From Hydractinia symbiolongicarpus (lineage: Eukaryota > Cnidaria > Hydrozoa > Anthoathecata > Hydractiniidae), in NCBI RefSeq assembly GCF_029227915.1, contig NC_079880.1:15582001-15646000 (forward strand): a stretch of DNA of 64,000 nucleotides, given 5' to 3'. Each line of letters begins with the position of its first letter. The first letter of the stretch is position 1. The position numbers were made by a program, and so were the translations under genes. Under the pieces are notes generated by a model. It saw nothing but the letters and a program-made list of their open reading frames with translations, was not told where the DNA came from and did no database searches. Positions 51,001-61,700 of this stretch are shown piece after piece.

Positions 51001-51989
51001 TTCAGTAAGGTAACCTTCATTGGTCAAGATGGGGATTTCGCTAGGCAAGACAGCTACCAAGTTGTTTTTAATTAGTTAATTTTCTTCATAGTTTATCACA
51101 AAAAGAAATCTTGTTTTTGTTATTGGTTGAAGTATCTGATAACATTTTACACAGCATAGCAATTAACTAGTAAGAAAAGTCTGTAGTAACGCTAAAGAAT
51201 TAAATTCACAAAGCTATCAAAAACTGACTAAATTTTTGAATAGTACAAATAAAAAAAAATAACTTTTTATAATCTTTTTTATAGTGTGCAAAATATTCGT
51301 CAGTCTGATGTAGACATTGACCAAAAATGCGAAGATTGCCATAAGGGAATAAATAAAACGCCTTTTGCTTTGCATTGTTTGGGTGAATTAAAACTTCTCC
51401 AATAACGAGACGGGGGCAAAACCAATTAAATTAGTGCGCCCAATTAAAATTAAGCGCATCGGTAGTGTGTAAATATTCCAAATTTCGATTAAATAAATTC
51501 TAAATTTTCGAAGTCGATTTAACTATAACTATCAGTGTCTACAAATTTTGAAAAGTTATCTGCGGTTTCATTAAATTCTCTGGGTATCCGCCGTCGCTAA
51601 TTTGATGTTGCATACACTAATTTTATAAATGCGTTTTAGCATTGCCAACTTTAATTATTTTAGCGTCAATATAAACCAGGCTGGTCATTCTTTTTTCTCT
51701 ATTGTTTTTTACTTTTCTCTATTTTTGTAAACAATAGGCCTCTCACATGCGCAAGAGTGTACACATAAAATTTGGTACTTATACACAATTACCACCGGCG
51801 AATGTTTACAAAAAAAGAACGACTTCGACGTTGTTCGATGTTGTTTTTAAGGAGGCAGTTAGTTAATCCTACATTTAGGATTAAGCTATCATTTATTATT
51901 TAATACTAACTAGAATGGTCCAAATGGGTCAAGTTCGAATATTAAATTTTTGCCATAGCTAACTAGAGAAACTATAAAAGGATAAGACT
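51001..51989. other. Non-coding flank of element C
   Basis: AT-rich, no gene recognised. Confidence 0.5.
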
Positions 51990-52291
51990 AGAGATAGAGA
52001 AATGTATGTTCTGGCGCAACGCACATCTCGCGCACGACCATCAAGTACTTCCCACGGTCAAACCACAACAAATCTATACCATACGGTGTTGAGTCATGCA
52101 TAGTCCCTAGTATGCAGTGTTTAGTCATGCAGTTCAAGGTAAAGTCCCTAGTATGCTATGTTTATCCATGCATACCAGTGACGTCATCAAAGAATGCTGC
52201 AAATGAGTAAGAAAAGTTCTAGCGCACATTATTGTAAATTCATTATATGGTGCTGATATCTTCAAAATTCGACGCATGCGCAGTAAAGATG
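51990..52291 (+). repeat. Element C left terminal inverted repeat (302 bp)
   Basis: Same length as the right copy, 62902-63203. Contains two ~35-bp direct repeats around GTCCCTAGTATGC (52093-52165), TGACGTCA (52189-52196) and AAATGAGTAA (52201-52210), and GCATGCGCAGTAA at its inner end. Confidence 0.95.
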
Positions 52292-52325
52292 TGAACTGTT
52301 GTAAGACAAAAATTCTACTAATAAA

Positions 52326-52511
52326 ATGTGCATCAACTGTCAATCAAAATTCGATATATTTGGAACTGCAGTAATCATGACCTTTCTAACCGGTATTGGT
52401 CTCTCCCTCCCACTAATGGCCTTAGCATTATTTCAAGAATCAGAGAAGGAGAAGGAAAATGAGGAAGCAATTAAGGATTTGGAGGATCGTCTTAATGCCT
52501 TAGAATCATAA
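52326..52511 (+). CDS. Small single-pass membrane protein (61 aa)
   Basis: Intact. A CINCQ start, a hydrophobic segment IMTFLTGIGLSLPLMALALF, then a Glu/Lys-rich helix ESEKEKENEEAIKDLEDRLNALE. Sequence identity to A's 4899-5096 is low but length, order of parts and position match. The next gene begins 5 bp after its stop. Function unknown. Confidence 0.6.
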   Translation: MCINCQSKFDIFGTAVIMTFLTGIGLSLPLMALALFQESEKEKENEEAIKDLEDRLNALES

Positions 52512-52516
52512 GATAA

Positions 52517-52675
52517 ATGGAACAATGTAAGGACTGCGGACGTATGTTGGATGTGTATGATAGATGTACCTGTGGACATAGGTTTGTGGTAAATGATAAA
52601 ATGTTGTGCTGGTACTGCTACCAAGAATACATCATCTATAACGGGAGTAGTTGTGTATGCAATCCTCTGAAGTAG
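52517..52675 (+). CDS. Cys-rich mini-protein, intact copy (52 aa)
   Basis: MEQCKDCGRMLDVYDRCTCG, then MLCWYCYQEY and CVCNPLK. Four Cys pairs in 52 residues point to one or two zinc sites. It is the only intact copy of three and identifies the lost Trp in A (TGA at 5235). Start in AGATAAATGG. No enzymatic motif; a small nucleic-acid- or protein-binding role is likely but unproven. Confidence 0.6.
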   Translation: MEQCKDCGRMLDVYDRCTCGHRFVVNDKMLCWYCYQEYIIYNGSSCVCNPLK

Positions 52676-52694
52676 TTTGAACTCAATAAACAAG

Positions 52695-53293
52695 ATGCTA
52701 CAATTTGAAGAAGATTGTCTCAACCCTAAAATTTTCTACTCATTTGCTGCTACTTTTACAGACATCAATGATTTCAACGTGGACTATCTAACAGTGTCAG
52801 ATCCCATTCCTGCCAATGGAGGTAAGGATAATCGTAACATTATAGGCTACCATACACGAGACCTCGTGGTTGCTTTGAGGGTAAAAACACGTAAAATCTG
52901 GTCTCAACATGGGGTCAGCCAGTACAATGCCAATGCTGTACCAGCGATGAGTCTTGATTTTGAAAAGTACCATGATTGGGTTGAAAAGTATCGTCAAATC
53001 TGGGCCAAGATCGAAGATCCAAGGTCCAAGACCAAGACTTGATATCCGGGAAATTGACGACGGAGCCGGTGAAAAAGGACCGTTACATCAATGCCAAACT
53101 CAAATACTACAAGGACGCGATAACAACTAAATTCCATGATATACCAGTACCCTATGATGAGCCATGTCAAGTCAGTGCAATCCTGTCTATTTTATCTGTG
53201 TATATGCAGGGCAAAAACTTCTACCCTCAGGTACATGTTGTGGAATGTCGATATAAGGACTTCAAAAAGGAATGGTTGCTGAGTGAGGAATAA
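52695..53293 (+). pseudogene. ssDNA-binding-protein-like gene, C copy
   Basis: First frame to 53042 (SDPIPANGGKDNRNIIGYHTRD, HGVSQYNANAVPAMSLDFEKY), second frame from 53039 (KKDRYINAKLKYYKDAITTKF, GKNFYPQVHVVE). One frameshift near 53040. Comparison with B shows which residues are conserved: the PANxGKD, GVSQY and KxRY..KLK blocks. Confidence 0.45.
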
Positions 53294-53300
53294 AAAATCA

Positions 53301-53335
53301 TATATTTTATAGGCCTTGTAGGCCTATAAAATATA
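53301..53335. terminator. Convergent-junction hairpin a (element C)
   Basis: Perfect 15-bp stem TATATTTTATAGGCC / GGCCTATAAAATATA with a 5-nt loop. Same junction as in A and B, no sequence relation. Confidence 0.6.
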
Positions 53336-53366
53336 TAAAATTAAGGCTTATACTCAGATGGAGACT

Positions 53367-53795
53367 CTAGGTAGCACTTGCATACTGTACAGATTAAATT
53401 TTTTTAAAAACAAACGTTTCTCCCCTCCTCCCGACCTTTCGCAACTAGCTGAGCACGCTTCTGTGCATTGATGGTGTTAACAATACGGTTAAAACGTTGT
53501 CGCATCTGTTCCTTTAGCAGCATATATTTTTGCTTCTCTTGTATGATTAGATTGATTTCATAGTCGCTTATAACCTCATTTTCTACAGCTTTACTGATCA
53601 GGTCGACGATGGTATTCCATTTACTTTCAGCAAGCAACGTGATGTTCTCATGCTTCTTACTCTTAACCCCAAGCCTTTTTGAAGCGTTTCTCAGACCGGC
53701 TTGCCCTATACCTACTATTGTGATACCGCCCATGGCAATACAGAGAGGAGCCCCCAAACCTGTGGCCAACGCCCGATCCCAACGCCCGAGGTAAT
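53367..53795 (-). pseudogene. Two-helix membrane protein, C copy, truncated by the deletion
   Basis: C-terminal half: second hydrophobic helix, GQAGLRNASKR, then the charged tail (NIILLAESKWNTIVDLISKA-type) and RAQLVAKGREEGR. The N-terminal half is lost at 53795, where the sequence changes into the double-anchored gene. Confidence 0.6.
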
Positions 53796-54042
53796 GATGC
53801 TGGTACGGGACAGACAGGCCAAAATCGACTGGTTCAACAAACAATGTGAAATGCAAATAATGGCTGGTAAAAGCCTTCAGGAGCTGGACGACGACATGTA
53901 CAAGTATTATATCGCCTTGAATAATAAGGTACCGAAATTGTCGGATTATTACACACCCTCCAAGAAACAACAGGATGGCGAATTGAGCTTTATTATTGGC
54001 TCCTTGTCCCTGCTAGGCCTTGTAGCCTACAAGTATCTCTAG
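53796..54042 (+). pseudogene. Double-anchored small membrane protein, C copy, N-terminus deleted
   Basis: VRDRQAKIDWFNKQCEMQ, LSDYYTPSKKQQDGELSFII and C-terminal helix GSLSLLGLVAYK. The 5' half and first membrane segment were removed by the same deletion. Confidence 0.6.
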
Positions 54043-54067
54043 AACGTTTGACATGTATAATAAAGAC

Positions 54068-55071
54068 ATGTCAAAAGCATCACATATCGTTACCGAAAAA
54101 GAGGCAGAAAAGCTAAGCCAAGTATATTATACCCCAGAACATCTCTGGACTGGACGCAAGGCTATCAAGTTGCTTGCCACAGAAGCTGGCCTCTCAAAAA
54201 ATAAGGTCACTCACTGGTTATCCCGTCAACTGCTCCGGCTGAGACACATAAAGGGTCCGAAGCGTATAGACTATCCTCATTTTACCATTACAAAGCCCAA
54301 CCAGATGCACCAGTTTGATCTGTTGTATATGCCTCACGATAGATTGGATCAAAACACCTACAAATAAATCCTGACAGGCATTGACGTGGCTTCGAGGTAC
54401 AAAGTAGCGAGACCTCTGCGTACCAAAAAGGCCAGCGAGGTCGCCGAAATGATCAAGATCATTTACAAAGCAGGACCTTTACGATACCCTAAAACCTTTC
54501 AGTGTGATAACGGTTCTGAATTCAAATCAGCAGTAACAAAATTGCTAGAGGACAAGGGTGTGGAGACTAAACGGGCTACTACCAAATATCACCATACTTT
54601 CACGGCCTTTGTAGAGTCGTACAACAAGGTGCTCGCCGAAAGACTCTTTAAACCTTAGGATGCACAGGAGCTGGCTTCTGAGGATACTAGTACCATTTGG
54701 GTGAAAAACTTGTATGCTATAGTGTAAAATCTCAACAATACCAAGACTACTATGCTCGGTATAAAGCCTAACAAAGCGGTTAAACTCGAAGATGTACCGC
54801 TTGCACAAAGTCAGCAATATCCCGAGGAAAACCCCCTCCTTGAGGATGGCCTCTATCTCTATCTGCTACAACCTGGAGAGGAGCACGGTGACTCTAAAAG
54901 ACGCGCAATTGACACCTTTTACAGCAAACATACAGGTTGGATAGGATCGTGGTAGGTAGTCGTGTTTTATACTATTTAAAAGATGCTCCTGAAAGAAGCT
55001 TCGTGTCAGAAGAGTTGATGCTAATTTCAGAGGACGTTCAGGTACCTCTGGATGTTATCAAGGAGTGGTAA
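54068..55071 (+). pseudogene. DDE integrase, C copy, several stops
   Basis: QFDLLYMPHD, QCDNGSEFK and FVESYNK present. TAA replaces a Tyr codon near 54366, TAG a Gln codon near 54658, TAA near 54726, and a frameshift near 54935. Closely related to A and B, although the polymerase of this element is not. Confidence 0.8.
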
Positions 55072-55148
55072 AATGTTTTCATGTGTTCTTCTAGGGCATC
55101 CAGATCTATTTCATCCTCGTCATCATCATCATCTTCATTCGGATCCCT

Positions 55149-56051
55149 TTAATAATCCAAAGGATGTAGGGTGTAGAGTGGGTATCCATAGACGATACCT
55201 TTGATAACATTGAGTTCATTTTCCAAATCAATATCGACTAGGCGTCTATCTGGTATCGGAAAGTTGAGTATATCACGTATTGTTGTGATATCAGTCAAAT
55301 CCGATAGCTTCAACTCCTTATCCTTGATCGCCTGATAACAGAGTGCGCAATAATTGTTCTCTTTAATATCAACAATATGCAACCCTAGACGTTCAATGTC
55401 ATCCTCTAGATCCTCGTCGATCTCGCTTCCTGCAAATGTACCCCATGCTTTTTTCCCTGACGCTACCCTGTTTAAAAACTTTTCATCGGTAGGGTATTCA
55501 AATCCTCCGTGGTATAATCCACGGTATCATATTGATATCGGTGCGGGACATGTCTCTGCTTAAGAACATCAAGCTGTTCATCCCTATCCTCAATTTCATC
55601 CCCCAACACCACGAGCTGTTAATCTCTATCGTCAATCTTGTTCCCAAGGAATGCCAGGGCCATATCCTTATCCTCCAGCGCTTGACGCTGCTCCTTGAGT
55701 TCATCCTCCAATTTTTCCACCCCCTTCACGGCTAGCCATTTGATTAGCTCTACAGCCTTTGGTTTCCTGGAAGAGTGCGTAATTTCCAAGGCCCCTCCTA
55801 GCGTAACGAAGACGTCATGAGGATTTTTCCCTCCTTCTAGCATACCTGATCGGGGTAGGGTGGCACCCTGGCCCGGTATATTTTGCCTTGTTTTAGTTTC
55901 TTCAGCTAAATACTGAAAATTGCGCAACATCAACAATCCCTAAGAACCTCCCCAGGTCGGCTGTTTTAAAAAGAGGATGACCTTGTTCATCGAAGAGAGT
56001 CTCGATGGCTCCGGCGGGCACTGTGTTAAAAAGCGAAAGCTGTGAAGACAT
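55149..56051 (-). pseudogene. BRO/antirepressor-like protein (different subfamily)
   Basis: MSSQLSLFNTVPAGAIETLF then EQGHPLFKTADLGRFLGI, a BRO-N-type start; DVFVTLGGALEITHSSRKPKAVELIKWLAVKGVEKL, an antirepressor-type end; coiled coil DELKEQRQALEDKDMALAF; RHVPHRYQYDT linker; and a C-terminal LCYQAIKDKELKLSDL frame. Three or more breaks. It occupies the place of A and B's BRO genes but is only distantly similar, so this slot turns over. Confidence 0.55.
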
Positions 56052-56090
56052 TTCTATACACCAATGTTCAGCCAGAAGATTTCACCGTGG

Positions 56091-56612
56091 TCACTCAAGG
56101 ATTTTCCAAGTCCTAGGGGGTTCCAACCTCGCGTACAAGCACGCATGTTTGGATTTCTTCAGTTCAATTTTAATCTCATCCCAATCGGATATCATGTTCG
56201 TCTCTTCATCTATCATCTTCCTATCTGAGCTTTTATGGGGGTAGCAGGCAAACAACTGCTTTTTCTGCCTCCTGAAGTTCTTGGGGAGAGCTATATAAGA
56301 CTGCGTTAGGAGCCACAAGCTGTGTTTTCTATGTCTACCTGAAATAGCTAGTTCAAGTAGGGGTTGTCTCCGCTTATCTAGGCTCTCGTCAGCTATGACA
56401 TCGTCCACGACAAACAAACTCTCCTCCCCCACCAACAATGAGGACAATTTTTGGATCCATTTAAACAGCTGGTCCTTTGGATTAATTAAAAAAACATATT
56501 CGTTCCTCCAGAGGGAGGCCTCTCAAGGTATGTCTTATTCCATTGCAGGGTAGGGTATAGTTAACTATGTTGTGATAGTGGTGTCTGTATTCATTTTTAA
56601 ACAGGTCCAGCA
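56091..56612 (-). pseudogene. Packaging ATPase, C copy, Walker A deleted
   Basis: LLVGEESLFVVDDVIADESL (Walker B region), ELAISGRHRKHSLWLLTQSY and HACLYARLEPPRTWKIL remain. At about 56612 the sequence jumps from the segment just after the P-loop (LFKNEYRHH) into the neighbouring Cys-finger gene, so the nucleotide-binding loop is gone. Confidence 0.75.
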
Positions 56613-57051
56613 GCTGGAACAGATCCATACACCTCCATGGTTACTAACTTGGTATTTCGTGTATGGTATTCGACGGGTAGCGGAGTATATGTTAATTTTT
56701 CCTGTAGGAAACGCAATACTTTTCGGTCCCTCTTAACGAGCCGTGCCTTTTCATGGCTGACATGGGATGAATCGGAGAGTGCTCCAATGAGTTCAGCGTA
56801 CTGGGCTATAATATCGTATGTGAACAAGGTATAGAGAAGTAGGTAATCTTCATCCTGTTTAAACCCTCTAATTCCTCTATCAATAGTAAGAGGGTATGCT
56901 TCATGGTCAATATTACGTCCTTTGTTTTTGACACTCCGCTGCCCCTTTGCTTTATCCAGCAACCTATGCAACTTTTCGTTCGACTATTGCCCCAAATCCT
57001 GAACTTGTCCGGGCAAAGCAGTCGTTTGCATTTTGAACATTTGGCCTCCAT
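56613..57051 (-). pseudogene. Unrecognised protein with an N-terminal Cys finger
   Basis: MEAKCSKCKRLLCPDKFRIW, CIGC, then in another frame HRLLDKAKGQRSVKNKGRNI, DEDYLLLYTLFTYDIIAQYAEL and KDRKVLRFLQEKLTY-like helices (actual residues KRDRKVLRFLQEKLTY). The finger resembles the start of the next gene and of A's CxxC gene; the rest matches nothing I know. Found only in C. Confidence 0.4.
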
Positions 57052-57088
57052 TTACTATTCCGAGACTGGCAACATCAGCAAGCGACGG

Positions 57089-57490
57089 TTACCTCCCGGT
57101 TTCTTGATATTTATATGGTACCTTGTGATGAATATGTAACAACTCATCATCTTCCCAGGTCATACCATCAGAAAACTGGGCTTCAATATGAGCTTGCATC
57201 ATAGCTATAAGCTCCTTGTTTTCATGTAGAGCCCTGTGGTGTCGATTAGCGATATCACCACATTCTTTACATCCATACCTTTGTCTTTCATGGAGGCAAA
57301 TCCCACCTCCTTTACAGTCTTTACATTTGTATCTACGTTTTTGATAGGGGCACTTTGAGCGTTCCCTTGAAGCCTTGTTAGCATCAAGACATTTGATGCA
57401 TTGCACAAGTATTCGACCACTACGCTTGATCTTGAAATTGTCTATAGATAAAAAGTGCTTACATTTCGAGCAATTTTTACCCTCCTCCAT
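57089..57490 (-). pseudogene. CxxC-repeat plus HNH-like endonuclease, C-terminus cut
   Basis: MEEGKNCSKCKHFLSIDNF...CIKCLDANKASRER, the repeats CPYQKRRYKCKDCKG and CLHERQRYGCKECG, then MMQAHIEAQFSDGMTWEDDE and LHIHHKVPYKYQ. The last block matches the start of viral HNH domains (MTWENxxxWHIDHKxPxKY) with Asp to His inside the catalytic HxDH, and ends soon after. A's gene at 10947-11299 shares the finger part; there it sits on the other side of the integrase, in the opposite direction. Confidence 0.55.
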
Positions 57491-57520
57491 TTCTATTTGC
57501 CTCTACGACAAATAGAAATG
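57488..57520. terminator. Hairpin after the 85-aa membrane gene
   Basis: Perfect 12-bp stem CATTTCTATTTG / CAAATAGAAATG with a 9-nt loop; it overlaps the next start codon. Positional equivalent of A's 15511-15537. Confidence 0.55.
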
Positions 57521-57531
57521 TTACTACACGC

Positions 57532-57789
57532 TCATTTTGGAGGTATCAAGGATTTCTTATACCAGCCCTGCTTAATCGCATAGTCGTCGAATAGAATCGC
57601 TCCCGTCATGTAGCCGGAGAGCTTCAGACCGTCTTCCAGATTCATCTTTGCCGCAGGCCTAGAAACTACCAGGGTCTTTTGTGCACCAAGGGCTATCGGG
57701 ATCGTATACGATACCAGCCTGACGGACTCCCATAAAGAATCAATAACCTGTGTTTTCTTCGAACTAATATTTGCGTGAGGTGTTGCCAT
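57532..57789 (-). CDS. Small membrane protein, C copy (85 aa)
   Basis: Intact: VIDSLWESVRLVSYTIPIAL, MNLEDGLKLSGYMTGAILFD, DYAIKQGWYKKSLIPPK. Nearly the same as A's 80-aa protein with a 5-residue longer N-terminus. The conserved second block suggests a fixed membrane topology or partner. Confidence 0.65.
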   Translation of the reverse strand: MATPHANISSKKTQVIDSLWESVRLVSYTIPIALGAQKTLVVSRPAAKMNLEDGLKLSGYMTGAILFDDYAIKQGWYKKSLIPPK

Positions 57790-57794
57790 TTAAA

Positions 57795-58157
57795 TTATAG
57801 CATTTTGAAAATTTCAAACTGAGGTTGAGCTTTGGCCTGTTTCCCCTGCTGAGGCTCAGGTGCGGGGTTTTGAGTTTCTCTCTCATTTTTGCTTCTACAA
57901 AACTTGTACCACACAACCACCCCTATCGCCAACACGGCAAGCGTGCCGACGCCATACATGTAGACATTGTATATTGACTGTACGGAACTTGCCCCAGAAA
58001 AGGCTTTGACTGTAGGCTATACAGTACCCTCTTGTTGTTTCATTTCTTCCTTTCTTTTCTTCATCAGTGCCGCCAACTTGTGTCCCTACGCAACCCTTCC
58101 CGGATGCTTTGCTGGCTTCGTGATGACTCTCTCTTCTTGTCTCGGTTCTTCACTCAT
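57795..58157 (-). pseudogene. Basic membrane protein (129-aa family), C copy
   Basis: MSEEPRQEERVITKPAKHPG then RVA and a TAG; later FSGASSVQSIYNVYMYGVGT, a membrane helix, and QPQFEIFKML. A stop and a frameshift break it. Start in GATAAATGAGTG. Confidence 0.5.
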
Positions 58158-58169
58158 TTATCTTATAGC

Positions 58170-58781
58170 CCTTCAGAGCTTTAAGAAATTTCAATGTAGG
58201 TCCTCAAGGCTCTTTCTCCTTCTCCTCCGCCTCATCCTCCTTTTTGGTACTGATATGCCGGGCTGTATGCCCCGCTACCAAAATTGGCGCAAGACACTTG
58301 CCGAATGTACAGTAGACCAGTATGCCCAAGTCTGCGAAGGAGTCTTTAATAATAGGGTCATTATTGATATCATTTTCAGGGCCTCAAAGCTATCCAAATT
58401 TACAAAATTGTTAACCAGGTTGGCATATCGGGAGACAGCATGGGTGGCCAGCGCCCTTGACGTCTTCTCCCCTTTCTCTTGAAGCTCACGTTGTACGTAC
58501 TCAGCATGTACCTTCTTGAGAGCTTCATCAGGGGCCTTGTCAATGAACCCTTCCGTACATTTCTTGGGTAGGAGATGTCCTTTGCCCTTACGCAGGGCTT
58601 CTTTTAAAGCTTGGCGTTGATCCGTGGATTTCTCTACATGCTCATAGATTGATTCTGCAGAGGCTTCGTCAAATACTCGTGCAAGCTCTTACATCTTTAT
58701 TAATAGCTTTTTGTATTTAAAAAAGCAAAACGCGATCAGGGCATACGGTAGAAGTATAGCAATACACAGACACACTTCCAT
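58170..58781 (-). pseudogene. Membrane-anchored helical protein (205-aa family), C copy
   Basis: Anchor MEVCLCIAILLPYALIAFCF and FKYKKLL, then 'ATG TAA' where the body should begin (58689-58691), and the body with RKGKGHLLPKKCTEGF-like and DSFADLGILVYCTF-like parts in frames broken near 58370 and 58200. The lesion falls again at the anchor/body joint. Confidence 0.5.
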
Positions 58782-58785
58782 GGCT

Positions 58786-61700
58786 TTATTCTCGGGTAGA
58801 CACCCGGCGGTAATGGCAACGGGCTAGTGTAGACACCTGGTCCGGTTGTACAAGCCTTTTATCATCTGCCCTGTTTAATGCTAATTTGTTCACCTCCTGG
58901 GTGTATACCTGATGGTTTTTGTTCTGAATCAATACCTGGCTTTTGTATATTACAATGCCCTCTTCCAGACATTGCCTATAGTCGTCAAAAGTGACAGACT
59001 TTTTGGTCACGCATCTTTTAACGCCCTTCGCTTTCCTGTCACCACCCTCTTTTGTAAGGCTCTCGTAAGCATGTAGCTTGGCCCTCAGTGTTATGAAATC
59101 TGTCATAACCTTCCCCACAAGCAGGTCTTTCATCAAACCAACCACTTTTTTGTTCTTGCCTGTTATCTTCCCTGCTATACGCACTCGTATCGAAACGTGT
59201 CTCAACATCGTTGGCGATATCGCGGTAGAAGTCCTCTGTTCGAATGTGGTACACAAAGCTGTCCGTGCCCATGTAACAGAGCTGCAACTTGCTACCATAT
59301 ACAGGCTTGTGCATCTTAATCTCCGTTTTACCCATTTCAACGCCTAGGAGGTGCTTGCTAAACCGGCTTCCACCCTTAAAGTTGGGTCTCATGACAAGCT
59401 TCATATACTGGTCCTCCTTGGTAACCAGCTGAATGTTGCGGTGCTTCCGGATATTCTCCATGGTTTTGTCAAAGACCGAGAGGTTCATCAGTTTGTAGAT
59501 ATCCTTGTCGAAGTCATTTTTGGCAGCAGTCCTCAGCCTCGTGTTGTGATCAATATACCCTTTAAGCCATGGCTTTTGGTTAAACTGGATGACCCTATGT
59601 ACCTTCTTCAGTTCAAGACCGTGTTTTAAGGCCTCGTTAAGGGCTCTGATATGCATTACGTATCCACGCTTGTTTTTTAAGTTCGGTACCAGTTTCTTGA
59701 CTTTTTTGATCGTCACGCGTTCTGGTAAGAACGGTAACTCATTATGTCTATCATGCAACCTCTCGGGATAGTCTATATCAACCTCTAAAATGTAACCATA
59801 CTTGTTCTTTTCGACAAGTTTTGCAATTCGTCCTTCGGTAAATGCCTCGACGTTGGAAATCCATTTAAAACCATCTGTTGGTAGGTCTTGACGCATGGCT
59901 CATCCGTATAGATTGTTAACATCGAGGCATTGAAGGTAGGAGGATTCAACCTCTGGATCGTACTGGTCTCCCATATACTTTTTGTTAGCTTTGGCATATC
60001 GGTGTACAGCCTGGGTTATACCTCCTCGGATACCTTTTTCAAATATGAGAAGCATGTCAGGATCCGTGAGGAGCTCTAACCTTATTCCGGTATACTTGAG
60101 TGCCGCCTTCCGGCAAGACACGGTGCAGAGTAGAAATGGGCAGGGTCAAGCTTGTAGTTTGTTGGACATACACCTCGGAACGTTTCAAATACGTCGGCCA
60201 ATAGTAGTACGTCCGTGGTGAGGTAGATATCGTGATAGTCTCCCATTGCAACATTATCACCCTCTTGGGTGATACAGTTCCATACCTTTTTTGCATATGC
60301 ATGATCATTGTCGCTAATTTCCTTCATGTTCAGCTTGCGGTAGAATGCATCCTTAGGAGGTAGTTCCGACTCTTCGAATCGTTGCCAATCATCCATGTAC
60401 TCGTACGGGTATACGCCTTTTCGAAGCATTAGCCTGAAAACATCATCCTTGTCGATGAATTTTGCCATGGATGGTACGTTTGCCTTTAGTTTGTCCCGAT
60501 TAAGTTGCTTCGTGGTATTTGAGTTGCAATTTTTACACCAAATTTTTGCCACAAACTCGGCGTCTATGCTCCGAAATTCAAGACAGTTATCCGCACAATG
60601 ATGACATTTCATACCAGCGGCGTTTGTCAGTTGCTTGCAAGTTTGTCTAGGCTTGAGGCCATAAATTGACAACTATCGATAAACCTGATTTCGATCTTCT
60701 TATACATTTCTCCATCGCCATACCCCATACCTGCAAGAGGTACCTTGATTTTGACATTAAAACTGATATATTTCTCGGTATTCTCTGCTATGCAACCAAT
60801 GTCCTGCGTGTCGTACTTCTCGCCCAGTTCCCGGATAAACAGGTGCACGTCATACCCGCTTAGATTATGGAAGATGACAGGTATATGACTAGGTATCTTG
60901 TATTTGAGATTGCAGCTGTTATGCGCTGCGCCCCTATACAGACCTGTATCATGACAGTGGTACCGAACTTTGCGATTATTCTCATCGTTAAAGGGCTTCA
61001 AACCTATATGCCATCCTGTGGCCTCGTTATGTTCCCTTTTTAACACCTCTGTCAGTTCTAGCATGGGTTGTTGCGGGAATATCCCATATAGCCTCTTCAC
61101 CTCATCCTCTAGGTGTGTGACGAATCGCTTGACGCAATCTTCACCACGATACACTGTTAGTGGATCTGGTACATCCCCATAGGCAAATGTACTCTATGTA
61201 CACCAACCAGATGGTATATGCTTACTCAGCTTCTTCGTCTCCCTGGCATCTTCTACCGGGACGAGTAGGCTCTCAAAATTGGCATAGACGCAGAAGGGTA
61301 CCCTGAACTGCATCTGACCATTTCTATATTGCAACCATTTCTCTGACTCGTTTGGCATTGTGACCTTGACTGCTTCGTGGTCCCTGCAGTAACCGTAATG
61401 CTTGTCCCTCGATTCAACCTTAGGAAAGGCTTGAAGGCAGTTTAGGCAGAAGTGCATTTTTGCCGTATCTTTCGAGGTCTCCTTGCCTAGGAGTCTAGAT
61501 GGGCTTTTTACGGCTGTGTAGTGGGTCTTTGAACCATCTGTGATAAGCAGCAGATTCACCTGCTTGCTACGCTTAATACTGTGTTCAGATCGTCTTAGGA
61601 TATTAATCTTCTTTCGCGTTATGTATAGGACATTCACCGCAATGTCCGTGTTATTCTTTTCGAACTTGAATATATCCTTAATGGTTGTTGGGAACTCTAT

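Noticed and set aside
50759-51075. Open frames on both strands with PSWLLNE or AKMARLI repeats
   Set aside because: Produced by a 21-bp minisatellite; both strands being open is expected from a repeat with a period divisible by 3.
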